Assembly (NCBI GenBank): GCA_030068145.1
Contig: JAPJBO010000390.1
Location: 1-64,000 of the forward strand
DNA from: Diplonema papillatum
Lineage: Eukaryota > Euglenozoa > Diplonemea > Diplonemida > Diplonemidae
Length of the DNA stretch: 64,000 bases
Direction of reading: 5' to 3'
A model generated the notes under the pieces. It was given only the letters and a program-made list of their open reading frames with translations, had not been told where the DNA came from and did not search any database. Shown here piece by piece: positions 1 through 9,072 of the stretch; the stretch's first letter is position 1, and every line of letters begins with the position of its first letter. Made by a program: the position numbers and the translations under genes.

Positions 1-725
1 TCAAGCTTTGCATGGCAAGCGAGTACTTTTTGCGGCATAGCGCCGTCAACAGCAGAAGTCGGTGGCCAGCGACACGATTGTGGCACAGTTGTCAGAAGTA
101 ACCTGCCAGTGATACCGCACTGCTGGGCACTGCGCCGGCAACAGGAGAAAATTCTGAGCTATGCTGACAACAGATCAAGATGAGGCCAGCTATACGACTG
201 ACTGCGGCGCCACGCCCTCTACGGCTTTCGACTCAGCGATCGACAACGAATCATGTGGGCAGGGCTAGCAGTTTCTGTAGCGCTTCACTGTTGCAAAAAG
301 ATGTTGTTCATACCTGGACCGCGAGGAGGGGGAGGACTAAGAACCGGATCTCGATACCCCACAGCTTCGGTCTCTCCTCAGTCTTCTGAGAAGTGGGCGA
401 GGTCGGTGATTCCTGCTCTTTGAGAGGAATCTTGACGGTCATCTCTTCTTCCCTGGCGGCACTCATCAATTATCGATTACTTTCTTTGTTTGCTGGTCTT
501 TTTAATCCTTTGGTTGGCTTTGAATGCTTGAAACGGATCCGGCTAACCTTTGGTGCCTTCTCCTTCACCGCTGGGAGTTGGCTGGCACCAGGCTGTGTGC
601 GCTGATTTGGGACGGCTAACAGGCGGGTTACCGCCAAACGTGCTAACTGTGTGGTATGAGTGCAGCCGAGGCATGCGCACTGGGCTTGTATTGCTCCTTC
701 GGTTGGTGCACTTTGTTTCTTCGAA
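1..725. other. Gene-less stretch at window start
   Basis: Only short open frames in both directions, none with recognisable protein features or splice-site support. I see no repeat or RNA gene here. Conserved internal 18S rRNA motifs expected after the 5' end of a full SSU gene are absent, so this is not the body of an rRNA gene. Confidence 0.5.
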
Positions 726-727
726 GT

Positions 728-757
728 ATATGACTACTGGCAGGATCAACCAGGTTT
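728..757 (-). pseudogene. 18S rRNA 5'-end relic fragment
   Basis: Read on the minus strand this stretch contains ACCTGGTTGATCCTGCCAGT followed by AGTCATAT, the near-universal 5' terminus of eukaryotic small-subunit rRNA. Past AGTCATAT the sequence departs from the expected continuation, and no other conserved SSU motif (for example the universal GCCGCGGTAA region) follows in the remaining 727 bases. I therefore read it as a roughly 30-bp dispersed rDNA fragment rather than a functional rRNA gene. A very divergent rRNA gene is the alternative, but the lack of further motifs argues against it. Confidence 0.6.
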
Positions 758-927
758 ACTGGTCCCAAATCAAAGCAGGCGGAAAGGCCCGAAGCCTCAT
801 CTAAGTCCAAAACTCTGTGCTCTGTGAGCGCTGCTTGTGTCCAAACCCGCAAACCTGGGAACTCGGGAAAGCATGCACAGTTGAAACAAGGCTGGAGCCG
901 CGGGGTTCAGGGATAGCGGGAATCAGG

Positions 928-1425
928 GGGCGGCAGCAGGAGCGCTCGTGGCCTGTCGAGCCGCCGGGCGCGCAAGGCGCACACAGAGTGTGACGGCCGG
1001 TACGGGAACGAGAAGCACGCGAGGTCAGGACAGGACCCCCCGTGGCCCCGCACAGATCGTACCAATCCTGCGCGGAACCCACGTGGTACTACGTCGGCCA
1101 CTAGGCCGAGGGGTGTTGAGGAACCCCTGCTCCTTAAAACACATCCGTGCAGCATGGCCACAGCGGGAGAGACGCCGGAGGCCAACGAGCCCGGCCAAAA
1201 GGCCCTCGTCGCGACCACCGCACGGACCCTCACGGTCGCCACGGTACTTGGCGGCGGCGAACGACAGGACCCAGCTCAAGTCGCGCCGCTCGGCGCCGGG
1301 CGTCGCGTCGCGGTTGTCGCCGAGCCCGTTGCGCATCCGCCGCTTCGACCGCCAGCGCCGCGCCTCCTCCGACTTCGGCGAGTAGTGGTGGAACCCGAGC
1401 AGCACGCCGCGCCGAACGCCAAGCG
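928..1425 (-). pseudogene. Truncated, frameshifted copy of the GT92/PAN gene 3' part
   Basis: On the minus strand the translation resembles the C-terminal third of the intact glycosyltransferase at 1721-3286. It shares the HHYSPKSEEARRWRSKRRMR block and the SFAAAKY and SGVSPAVAML segments, and then pieces of the PAN-like cysteine region. The similarity is spread over more than one reading frame: after AAAKY the homologous residues move to another frame, so there is at least one frameshift. The 5' two thirds, including the catalytic region with the DSD motif, are missing. It lies about 300 bp beyond the stop of the intact gene in the same orientation, as expected for a tandem partial duplication that decayed. 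Confidence 0.8.
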
Positions 1426-1720
1426 ATGAAGCCGGAGGTGGCAGAACAATTACCACGGGGACAACTGGATTGTAGCCAAGCGTCCACAGCGACACGTTGC
1501 TTTTTGATCCAAGGGTCGGATTGTTCACCCACTAACAGGGAACGTGAGCTGGGTGTCGTGAGGTTGGTTTTACCCTAACGATGGAGAGAGAGCCCATCGG
1601 GACCCGAAGAGCTGGACCGCAGAGCAGCACCGCGCCGGCTGCCCGCGGCCCTTGGCCGACTCGTGCCTCGCCCCGAAGAGCTGGCGCTTAGCGACGGCAA
1701 ACGGAATCGAATCGGGGTCG

Positions 1721-3286
1721 TCAGCAGGGGCGCTCGTGGAGGTAGGCGCCGGATATGTAGCCGTCGGCCATTTTGCGCGTCGCCGGGATCGAGGTCGGCG
1801 GCCAGTTCGCGGCGGCGAGCCGCCGGACGTGCATGACGCACACAGAGTGCGACGGCCGGTACGTGAACGAGAAGCACGCGAGGGCAGGACCCCCCGTGGC
1901 CGCGCACAGGTCGCAGCAGTCCTGCAGGGAGCCCACGTGGTACTGCGTCATCGGCCACTCAGACTGCACGCCCCGCGGGGCGTAGGAGAACCCCCGCTCT
2001 GTAAAGCACATGCCCCCCGTCGCCGCCGGCAGCATGGCCACAGCGGGAGAGACGCCGGACGCCAACGAGTCTGGCCAAAGGGCCCTCGTCGCTGCCACCG
2101 CGCGGGACCTCACGGTCGCCAGGTACTTGGCGGCGGCGAACGACAGGACCCAGTTCAGGTCGCGCCGCTCGGCACCCGGCGTCGCGTCGCGGTTGTCGCC
2201 GAGCCCGTTGCGCATCCGCCGCTTCGACCGCCAGCGCCGCGCCTCCTCCGACTTCGGCGAGTAGTGGTGGAACCCGAGCCCCGCCGAGCAGCAATCCGCG
2301 CCGAACGCCGCCGGCCGCCCGCGGGCCTTCGCGGCCACCGACTCGTTCCTCGCCCCGAACAGCTTTTCGAACGGCGACAACACCTCGCCGCTCTCCCCAC
2401 CGGCGAGCCCCCTGTAGCCCGTCTCGTACCACCGCGTGCACGCCGCCGTGGAGTCCGGGACAATGTCGCACGACGAGTTCGCAAGACGAAGCCGGGCGGG
2501 GAGGTGGTTGTGGCAGTGCACGGCGGACCGGAGGCACGACGCGGTGTTGGCGGCGTACTTCGTGTGGCGGCACTCCTTGCAGTTGCCGGCGAACGGCTTG
2601 CAGGCGGGACCCCACTGGTCGACGTACGGCGAGCAGTCCCCGCCGGAGGTGAGGAAGTTCTCAGTGAGCAGCCCGGGCGGGTGGAGGGAGAGACCGGACG
2701 ACCCGAACATCTCCCATTGCAGGATGATGTGCGAGGCAGCAGGGTTGCACACCTCGCGAATGTACGAGGAAACCGAGCAACCGACCCGCGGAAACACGAA
2801 CTCATCCGAATCCATGATGATCATCCAGTCCAGGTGCGGCGCTGCATGGTCGTAGCACATGGCCACGTACGCCGAATCCCGCGCCGACTGCAGCAAGCAC
2901 CTCGCGTCCCCATTCTCCGGCACCGTGCCGTCGACGACGGTGACGAAGCCTTGCGCCTGGTAGTACGCAAGCACCGCCGCCGTCTCATCGGCGCTGCCGT
3001 CGTTGATGGCATACACGTGGTCCACCCCGGCGGCTCGGTGAAACTCGACCCACTCCACCAGCCACCGAGCGTCGTCCTTGAACGAGCTGCAGATCCCCAA
3101 AAAGTGCCGCTTCGGCGCCTTTCCGCCGTCCGCCGCGCGGGCCCCTGCGTCCGGGTACGAGAGCAGCGATGCCGTCTGCCACAGCATCCACAACACGACG
3201 CAGAGAACCGCCGACACCAGGGGAACAAGGGGGCCGCGCATGTTCTTTGGTGCCAGCGAACAAATTGCGGGTTTGCCCTTCAACAT
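1721..3286 (-). CDS. GT92-like Golgi glycosyltransferase with C-terminal PAN/apple-like domain
   Basis: The protein is 521 residues and starts at an ATG; a second in-frame ATG 15 codons on is also possible. A hydrophobic segment (about residues 18-43, VSAVLCVVLWMLW) after a short basic N terminus fits a type II signal anchor, so the enzyme is probably in the Golgi lumen. Residues 60-165 carry family 92 features: GICSSFKDDARWLVEWVEFH, then HVYAINDGSADET, then an acidic WMIIMDSDEF motif likely to bind the metal/nucleotide-sugar. HHYSPKSEEARRW lies further on. The C-terminal 120 residues are cysteine-rich (CCDLCAATGG, CFSFTYRPSHSVC), resembling PAN/apple modules that bind carbohydrate or protein. 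GT92 members known to me transfer galactose or related sugars to glycans; the acceptor here is unknown. No intron is needed. A decayed partial copy follows downstream. Confidence 0.8.
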   Translation of the reverse strand: MLKGKPAICSLAPKNMRGPLVPLVSAVLCVVLWMLWQTASLLSYPDAGARAADGGKAPKRHFLGICSSFKDDARWLVEWVEFHRAAGVDHVYAINDGSADETAAVLAYYQAQGFVTVVDGTVPENGDARCLLQSARDSAYVAMCYDHAAPHLDWMIIMDSDEFVFPRVGCSVSSYIREVCNPAASHIILQWEMFGSSGLSLHPPGLLTENFLTSGGDCSPYVDQWGPACKPFAGNCKECRHTKYAANTASCLRSAVHCHNHLPARLRLANSSCDIVPDSTAACTRWYETGYRGLAGGESGEVLSPFEKLFGARNESVAAKARGRPAAFGADCCSAGLGFHHYSPKSEEARRWRSKRRMRNGLGDNRDATPGAERRDLNWVLSFAAAKYLATVRSRAVAATRALWPDSLASGVSPAVAMLPAATGGMCFTERGFSYAPRGVQSEWPMTQYHVGSLQDCCDLCAATGGPALACFSFTYRPSHSVCVMHVRRLAAANWPPTSIPATRKMADGYISGAYLHERPC

Positions 3287-4200
3287 TATCGCAGCAGGCT
3301 ACGTAGGTGCAGCGCTACCCTGAAAACGAAACAGGGCAATACAAGTGGGAAAAACGATCAACAGGCGCGCACAAGGAAGCAGCCGTCTCACGCAAGAACG
3401 TGCTAGGAGGCGGTCGTGGGCTCTACGCGCACCGGTCCTCTGTGTTTCGGTCCTTTCGACGACGGGACGGAGGAGCCGGTACGGCGCACGGCGCTTTGGC
3501 AACCGCCTGAACGAGTGCCACGGCAGCAGGTTCCCTCTTAGCTCACTCAATCACTTGCAGAGGGGAGGACGCATGTTGTATGATGTGTTCGCGTGTTGTG
3601 CTCTTGTCCGTTTGGCTAGCCGACAGCTCGGCTTTTTCGAGACTGGAGGTCCTATGAACATGCAATGTGGATAGCCTCTATTCGAGCCAACCTGGCTTTT
3701 AAAGTTGCGAGCTAGCTTTTTTTTTTCCTCCCGGTGGTAGAGCAGTGCATAATACAGAGACGTGATTTTGGCCAAAAACGGGTGTTTTGCGCATCTGGAC
3801 GTTTTTTGGCCTGAAGGCTTTGTACACCCTGACATTTTTTGGCCCTTTAATTTGCGGAATTCTATTTTATGGCCATGCAATTTGTGGACGAATTCTTTGA
3901 TTTTTTGGAGGGCCCAGACCCTCCGCAACCACCCTCGACCCTCCGCAACCTTCCGCCGGCCCTCCCTCCCATGCACACCCGGAGCCCCACCCATAGTTCA
4001 TGTGTGTACTGGAGTACACCTTGACACAAGATCCGGACACGATTTTATATTATTTTTTTTTTGCGCATTTGAGGTGCGCAAAAGACCCCCTGGAGAAAGG
4101 AAAACAAGCGCGTGGCGTGCCTTCCGGCACAAAGCGGGCTCAGTAACGCCCCTACCCGATCTCACTTCGGGTGCCTCATGCAAAAAAAAAAAAAACCCCC
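3287..4200. other. Intergenic stretch, low-complexity and T/A tracts
   Basis: This is the 5' side of the glycosyltransferase gene. It holds T-rich and A-rich runs (about 3718-3728, 4050-4061, 4181-4194) and repeated TTTTTTGGCC-type words near 3800-3845. No ORF here resembles a protein and I see no clear promoter motif. Confidence 0.4.
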
Positions 4201-4202
4201 CT

Positions 4203-4277
4203 GTATTATCCTATGTGGTAGAGTGACCGGGTGTCGGCCTTCAGGCCGGTAGGCCCGGGTTCGAACCCCGGCCATGA
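4203..4277 (+). repeat. tRNA-like sequence (tRNA relic or SINE head)
   Basis: A perfect Pol III B box, GGTTCGAACCC, lies at 4258-4268 inside a strong T-arm stem (CCGGG/CCCGG). About 40 bp upstream, TGGTAGAGTG (4216-4225) matches a D-loop/A box closely. An anticodon-like arm with a TTCA loop lies between them. The 3' acceptor-like CCATGAC has no complementary 5' strand, and the anticodon arm does not close with a normal 7-base loop. That points to a degenerate tRNA or the head of a tRNA-derived SINE rather than a working tRNA. An A run (4181-4194) sits just upstream. Confidence 0.45.
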
Positions 4278-4279
4278 CA

Positions 4280-6581
4280 TTTTTCTGGTTGAAGATTGTT
4301 TTCGAGGTTTAATGTGTTTCGGGGTCTAGTTGGTGCCCGAAAATTGCGTTTTTTGCGGTGTTTCTCAGTATCTCGCCGTATTTGGGTTACCCCGGGTGCA
4401 GTCTGGGAAAACAGAGTCGGGGGGGAAATGTTTCTTGGGTTTGAATGGGGGGTGCTCGTAGCGTCGGTGGTAGGCTGGTCTCGTGGTTTCTGGCTCTTCG
4501 CGCTCCCCCTGTTGCGGTTTCAAAAACACGATCTTACACGACTGAAAACCAAGGGCCTGGGTCGGGTGAGGCGTCTATCATCGGGGGCAACCACGAGAGT
4601 GAAAGAAGTGTATGGTTTTGTTGTATTCGTGAAGGACTGATCATGGTCCGAGCTCCTCACATCACTATCAGCCACACATTGCATGTGTGGCTGATAGACC
4701 TTGGTGGACCGACCCGCCCGTGTGTTGGCTGTTACTTCTCAGACGAGGGGGAACATGAGGCAGCAGGACACCTTGTCCAGGTGGGTAGCGTCACCTCCCC
4801 GATGCGAGCTGATTGCCGGATGGATGCGGGCAACTGCACCTTTGTACCACCGACACCCTCTGGGTACGCGCAATCGGGGGTTTGAAACATGATGATTAAT
4901 ATCAAAAGCCGGCCCCCACGCGGCGTTGACTGTGGCTGGTCTTTGTAAGGACTGCCTTGATGATACTTTGATCAAACCCACACGAAGCTGAAACTTCAGA
5001 CGACTGCCTCAGCGGCTTTGCAGAGGTAGGCGCAAGGCAGACCTGTACAGCTGATTGCACGGCCCGAATTAGCAACCCAAACACATCCTCCGCAGCTACA
5101 CAGAGAGGAAGGCGCCGGGGAGTCTTTTTACACACGCCGACGGGTGAACAAATGAGGCGAGGCGAAGAAGCAGAGAGCGACGGCACAGTGGTGAACATCT
5201 AGACGAGGTCGTCCCGTCAACTAAAAGGTTTTCTCGGGGGGAAGCGGCAGAAAAGCAGGAAAACGGTGGGTAAAGAAAAACGAGCCAATAATTGGAAGGC
5301 GAGCCCCGAGATTTGATGACAAAAACTCCCACGCCGAATCGTGCAGGTGATGGAGGTGGCAGTCTTGACCGCGGCGTTGACGTGGCAACGTCGGTTTTTC
5401 AGAGTGAACGTTCGCTTGAAACTCCGAAGTTTCGGGCTAACAGATTTCTTCTTGCTCGCAGCAACGCGTGATGAGGGATTGGTTGGGGCTAGAGCAGCAA
5501 CTAAACATTCGTTGTCGCTCGTGCGGTATCCGCGGACTCACGCACAGTTGGCCATCGTCAGTGCGGTGCCGTAGGATGTGTCGAGCATCGTCTTGGTACG
5601 GGTTGTCTTTGACGTGTCAACGTTTCAAGTGCTGTTCTTCCCCTGTAGGTAGAAGAACAGTCTCCACAGCTCGCCAACTTCCACTTCCTCGTGCAACAGC
5701 CTTCTCTCTGGAACACTCCAGGACTGCTGTCCTGCGATGAAAAGCCACGCGTTGTCCAAGCAGAATCCATTCCCTTCTTCCCAGCGTTTTTTCGGGTTTC
5801 CAATATGCGGATGCCCGCCGCCGGGAAAGAAAACAAAAATCGGTCAATGAAAACGAAAGAGTGTTTCGAGCCTCGGCCCTACCCCATCCAGCACGGGCAG
5901 GGTTCAGCTCTGCTGTCGAAGCAGTGTTGCTTTCCAGACTGGTTCGTGGTCTGTGAAGCCCCCGGTGGTTTTGAGTCCGTGATCGACAGTAACTAACCGA
6001 AATAGGCCTCCTAGGCAAATCCTCTGATGATGATAAGAGAACCGTGTCGGTTGGAGGTGTCAGCTGTGCGTGTCGATCTCGGGTGCAGCGGCCCGATTCA
6101 CCAACTGCCAGATAGCAGCTTTTTCGCACTCGGAATGCGAAAGTAACGGCCAGTGTCGGTGCATGCCTGAATGTCCAATAGTGCTCGTAGGCTGCTGTGC
6201 TTTACTCCTCTAGGCTACCGCGCGCATGGTACCCCGTGGTGCAGTGCACTCTGTGAACACCTTGGCTGTGCACCAAGCAGAGGTGGAACGTCGTCAGGTG
6301 GCGAGCATCGGGAATGGGGGGTTGAAGAAGATGCTTCCCCCAGAGTTGTCCCTTTTTCCAGCAATGCGGTTCCTAATCGACCGGCCGACCATGCGCGATC
6401 GCAGGCCACCGTGTCTCTATTTCTGCTCCAGCTTCTTGATGTCCTTCAGAATTTGCGTCCGCGCTTTCACGAGGTCGGCGTTTTTGCCGTCGATCTTTAG
6501 TCCTTCTTCGTACGTCTGTGTGCGGCGGTTTGGGTAGAAGTGCGGTGAGCGGTATCCACGAACAGGGAACGCGAGTTGACC
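4280..6581. other. Gene-less stretch
   Basis: The longest open frame is about 170 codons on the minus strand (5617-6129). It has no recognisable domain, and a biased amino-acid make-up is all that stands out. Apart from the perfect hairpin at 4665-4697 I see no supported feature. Confidence 0.4.
4665..4697. repeat. Perfect 15-bp hairpin
   Basis: CTATCAGCCACACAT and its exact reverse complement are separated by only three bases (TGC). A perfect 15-bp stem this tight is not expected by chance in non-coding DNA. It could be a transposon remnant or an RNA hairpin. No gene adjoins it closely enough to suggest a role. Confidence 0.7.
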
Positions 6582-7027
6582 TACACGGTGAACTCCAGCA
6601 AATTTTGCTCGAGTAAAAGCAGACTCACAAGCGGGTGTGCCACACCCGGAAATAGGGTGTGAAATAGGGTGTGAAATAGGGTGTGAAATAGGGTGTGAAA
6701 TAGGGTGTGAAATAGGGTGTGAAATAGGGTGTGAAATAGGGTGTGAAATAGGGTGTGAAATAGGGTGTGAAATAGGGTGTGAAATAGGGTGTGAAATAGG
6801 GTGTGAAATAGGGTGTGAAATAGGGTGTGAAATAGGGTGTGAAATAGGGTGTGAAATAGGGTGTGAAATAGGGTGTGAAATAGGGTGTGAAATAGGGTGT
6901 GAAATAGGGTGTGAAATAGGGTGTGAAATAGGGTGTGCACACCCTATTTTCGGTTGTGGTCACTGGTCACACCCGCACTTGAGGCCGGACTTTAGCTCGA
7001 GCAAAAGTTGCTGGAGTTCACCGTTTA
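6582..7027. mobile_element. Foldback (MITE-like) element with long imperfect terminal inverted repeats
   Basis: The left arm begins ACACGGTGAACTCCAGCAA and runs through TTTTGCTCGAG to GCGGGTGTG (6582-6640). The right arm (6965-7027) is its imperfect reverse complement, ending in TTGCTGGAGTTCACCGTTTA. Arms are about 60 bp, with the outer 30 bp nearly identical. The interior is almost entirely the 12-bp tandem repeat, plus a short palindrome at 6926-6950. There is no transposase-like ORF, so if mobile it would depend on proteins supplied elsewhere. No target-site duplication is obvious. Confidence 0.7.
6650..6937. repeat. 24 perfect copies of a 12-bp minisatellite
   Basis: The unit AAATAGGGTGTG repeats without a visible mismatch for 288 bp, exactly 24 units, then meets its own reverse complement (CACACCCTATTT) in a palindrome. 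The unit length is divisible by three, which keeps several frames open on both strands and produces repetitive spurious peptides. The lack of divergence points to recent expansion or strong homogenisation. Confidence 0.95.
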
Positions 7028-7304
7028 CGGGGAGACAGCCCATCGGGTCGCCGCATTTCGACAGCCATATGGAGCTAGCACCTGGTATCCACGGTTGTTC
7101 GAGTGCCGTAATGCTACAGTTTATTTGTCGCCATTTTTGGGGGGAATATCCACTACTCAGATATCCGCCAATTAGAGTGCAGTGTGGTATATTTTATCGG
7201 ACAGCTGCCGTGCATGCAATGTGGCTGAACGCCTTTCTCATATTCTAAGGTTGTTAACCTCAGAATATTCACTTCTGTGACACTCTCCCCCCTCACACAA
7301 CCAC

Positions 7305-8315
7305 TCACGCTTCCCGTTGCAGCACAAAGCGGAGGTGATACTTTAGTTTAGAGTTAGAGTTCGGTTGAGATTCCGGGATTTTGAGGTCTCCGGGGGTGAC
7401 CTTGCTAAACGGATTCTCCGGCGCTCCAGCGATCATGTCGTGAAGATGCGCGCGATACTAAAAAAAAGAAAACGGGGCAGCCCACACCTTCAACGCCTCT
7501 TGCGGCAGGTTGAGGCCGGCCAGGCAGGCACCCTTGCGGAAGTAAGCTTTGGGCCACTTGGGGTTGAGGGCCGCGCACCGCACGGCGTCGGTGAGGGCCC
7601 GCTCGTACTTGCCCTGGTTGAAGAAGCACGCCGAGCGGTTCGAGTAGAAGACGTGGTTCTTCGGCGCGTGCGACACGGCGACGGTGTACAGCTTGATCGC
7701 TTTGACGAACTCCTTGTCCGCGAAGACCTTGTTGCCCTGCTCCTTGAACTTCCCCGCGATCACTTCCGCCTTCGCGCCGGCGGGCGGTGCACGGGTCACC
7801 TCCCGGGCGATCTGCTTCATGTCGGGCGGCGCGAGCGAGGCGGCCGTTTCGCCGTTGTTGTTGGCGACGTCCTTCGCCCCATACAGAACCGCGGTCTTCA
7901 CGAATTCGACGTTGCCGGCCTTCGCAGCGTAGTGCACGGCCGTTTGGCCGTCATCGTCCGCTTCGTTCGCATCGACGCCCCGCTCCAACAGCGCGCGGCA
8001 GAGCTCGAAGTTGCCCCTCTCCGCCGCCTCCACCAGCACCGGGCGGCCTGACTGAGTCTTCGTCTGCGCCGGCACACCAACGATGTCGAGCAGCAGGCAG
8101 CACTCGTCGGTGGCGTCTTTTTCGACGAGCCGCGCCAGCAGCTCCGCCGCACCCGCAGCCGGGAAGGCCGCCGGGCCCCCTGCCAGGGCCAGCTGCACGC
8201 CGGCCGCGAACTTTCCGCCCTCCAGCGCCGCGGTGAGGCACTCGAGCGAAGGCTTCCCGGACTTCAGCAGCACGCGGAGCCGGTCCGTGTCGCCCTGGGA
8301 CGCTGCTTTTTGCAT
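7305..8315 (-). CDS. Ankyrin-repeat plus Hsp-binding-type TPR protein
   Basis: From the ATG at 8315 the frame gives 285 residues to a stop at 7458. Residues 60-165 hold ankyrin-type repeats (GRPVLVEAAERGNFELCRAL, DDGQTAVHYAAKAGNVEFV). Residues 187-275 hold TPRs of the Hop/STIP1 class: FKEQGNKVFADKEFVKAIKL, FYSNRSACF and KAYFRKGACL, which retain the lysines, asparagines and arginine of the Hsp70/Hsp90 tail-binding carboxylate clamp. A co-chaperone or adaptor role is likely. The frame ends within the last TPR helix. A possible 30-nt intron (7458-7487, GTGTGG to a pyrimidine run and TAG) would extend the protein by 50 codons to a stop at 7305; the listed span includes this uncertain exon. An ATG at 8384 is in frame but lies inside a repeat element, so I chose 8315. 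Confidence 0.75.
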
Positions 8316-8377
8316 CTTCGGCAAAGCGGGCTCGTCCTCCCCCCGCCTACGTTGGGTTCGATTGGTTTTGTGCGTGT

Positions 8378-9072
8378 ATATCATGCAGGGTCAAACCCTT
8401 GTGTCTTTTTGGTAAGAGGGATTTAGACCCAAAAACAAAATGGCCACCCATTTTTTCTGGAAAAATTTTGGGGTTTTGAAAAAAATACGGGTGATCTTCC
8501 TTAGAGGTGCCAAACAATTCGTTCGTTTCCTTAGAGGTACCAAAAAAATGCCCTTAGAGGTACCAAACCAAACAAATTTGTTTTTTGCCCTGAAAATGTA
8601 CTCAGCAACTTTTTAGCAAAATTTTCCACCTTTTGGCCATTTCGGCCATTTTGGGTCATTTTTGACGATTTATCCCATTGGTTGGGTTTGCGGGAATTCC
8701 TGATGACTTTTTCTCAAAAAATAAATTTGGAACAAAAACTGCGGTGATTTTTTGATGAAGTTGAGCAAAAAATACTCGAGGGGCTGCCTTGTGCTTACTT
8801 CGAAGGAGGTTAGAGGGGGAGAAACAATACAACTACAAAATGGGTCTTTTTTGTTGAACGCTTGCGCCCGCCCACTAAACCCAGATTCACCTGTGTTTCG
8901 TGTGGGTTACAGCACATTTACCTCCTTTGATCTTTTGCAGACGGCAGCCTCCTCAAGTATTTCCTACAAAGCAGGTGCTCATACAAAAAAAAATCAATTT
9001 TTTTCCTTGGGTGCCACCGGCCCCGCGGCAGCGTTTATTAAAAAGACACAAGGTTTTGACCCTGCATGATAT
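8378..9072. mobile_element. 695-bp terminal-inverted-repeat element abutting the ankyrin-TPR gene
   Basis: The left end ATATCATGCAGGGTCAAA then CTTGTGTCTTTTT (8378-8410) is matched in reverse complement at 9040-9072 with two mismatches in 33 bp. The internal sequence is AT-richer than flanking genes and includes three short direct repeats. No transposase-like ORF is present, so this looks non-autonomous. The CAGGG core is reminiscent of hAT termini, but I cannot identify the 8-bp target duplication that would support that family. The left end overlaps the extended N terminus of the ankyrin-TPR frame. Confidence 0.7.
8499..8567. repeat. Three short direct repeats CCTTAGAGGT(A/G)CCAAA
   Basis: Copies at 8499-8514, 8529-8544 and 8552-8567, the last two identical. 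They lie inside the inverted-repeat element and could be transposase-binding subterminal sites; that role is inference. Confidence 0.7.

Noticed and set aside
728..757. Functional antisense 18S rRNA gene
   Set aside because: Only the terminal 30 bp match. None of the conserved internal SSU motifs occur in the remaining 727 bases.
1652..3406. 584-codon plus-strand ORF opposite the glycosyltransferase
   Set aside because: It is Arg/Pro/Val-rich without domains, while the minus-strand frame has clear GT92 motifs, a signal anchor and a cysteine module.
6650..6937. CRISPR array or telomeric repeat
   Set aside because: There are no spacers between units, and the unit AAATAGGGTGTG is not a telomere repeat even though it contains TAGGG. 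It lies inside a foldback element.
6581..7248. ORFs with long (GCEI)n, (FHTL)n or (PYFT)n peptides
   Set aside because: They are translations of the 12-bp minisatellite, whose unit length keeps frames open. No coding context flanks them.
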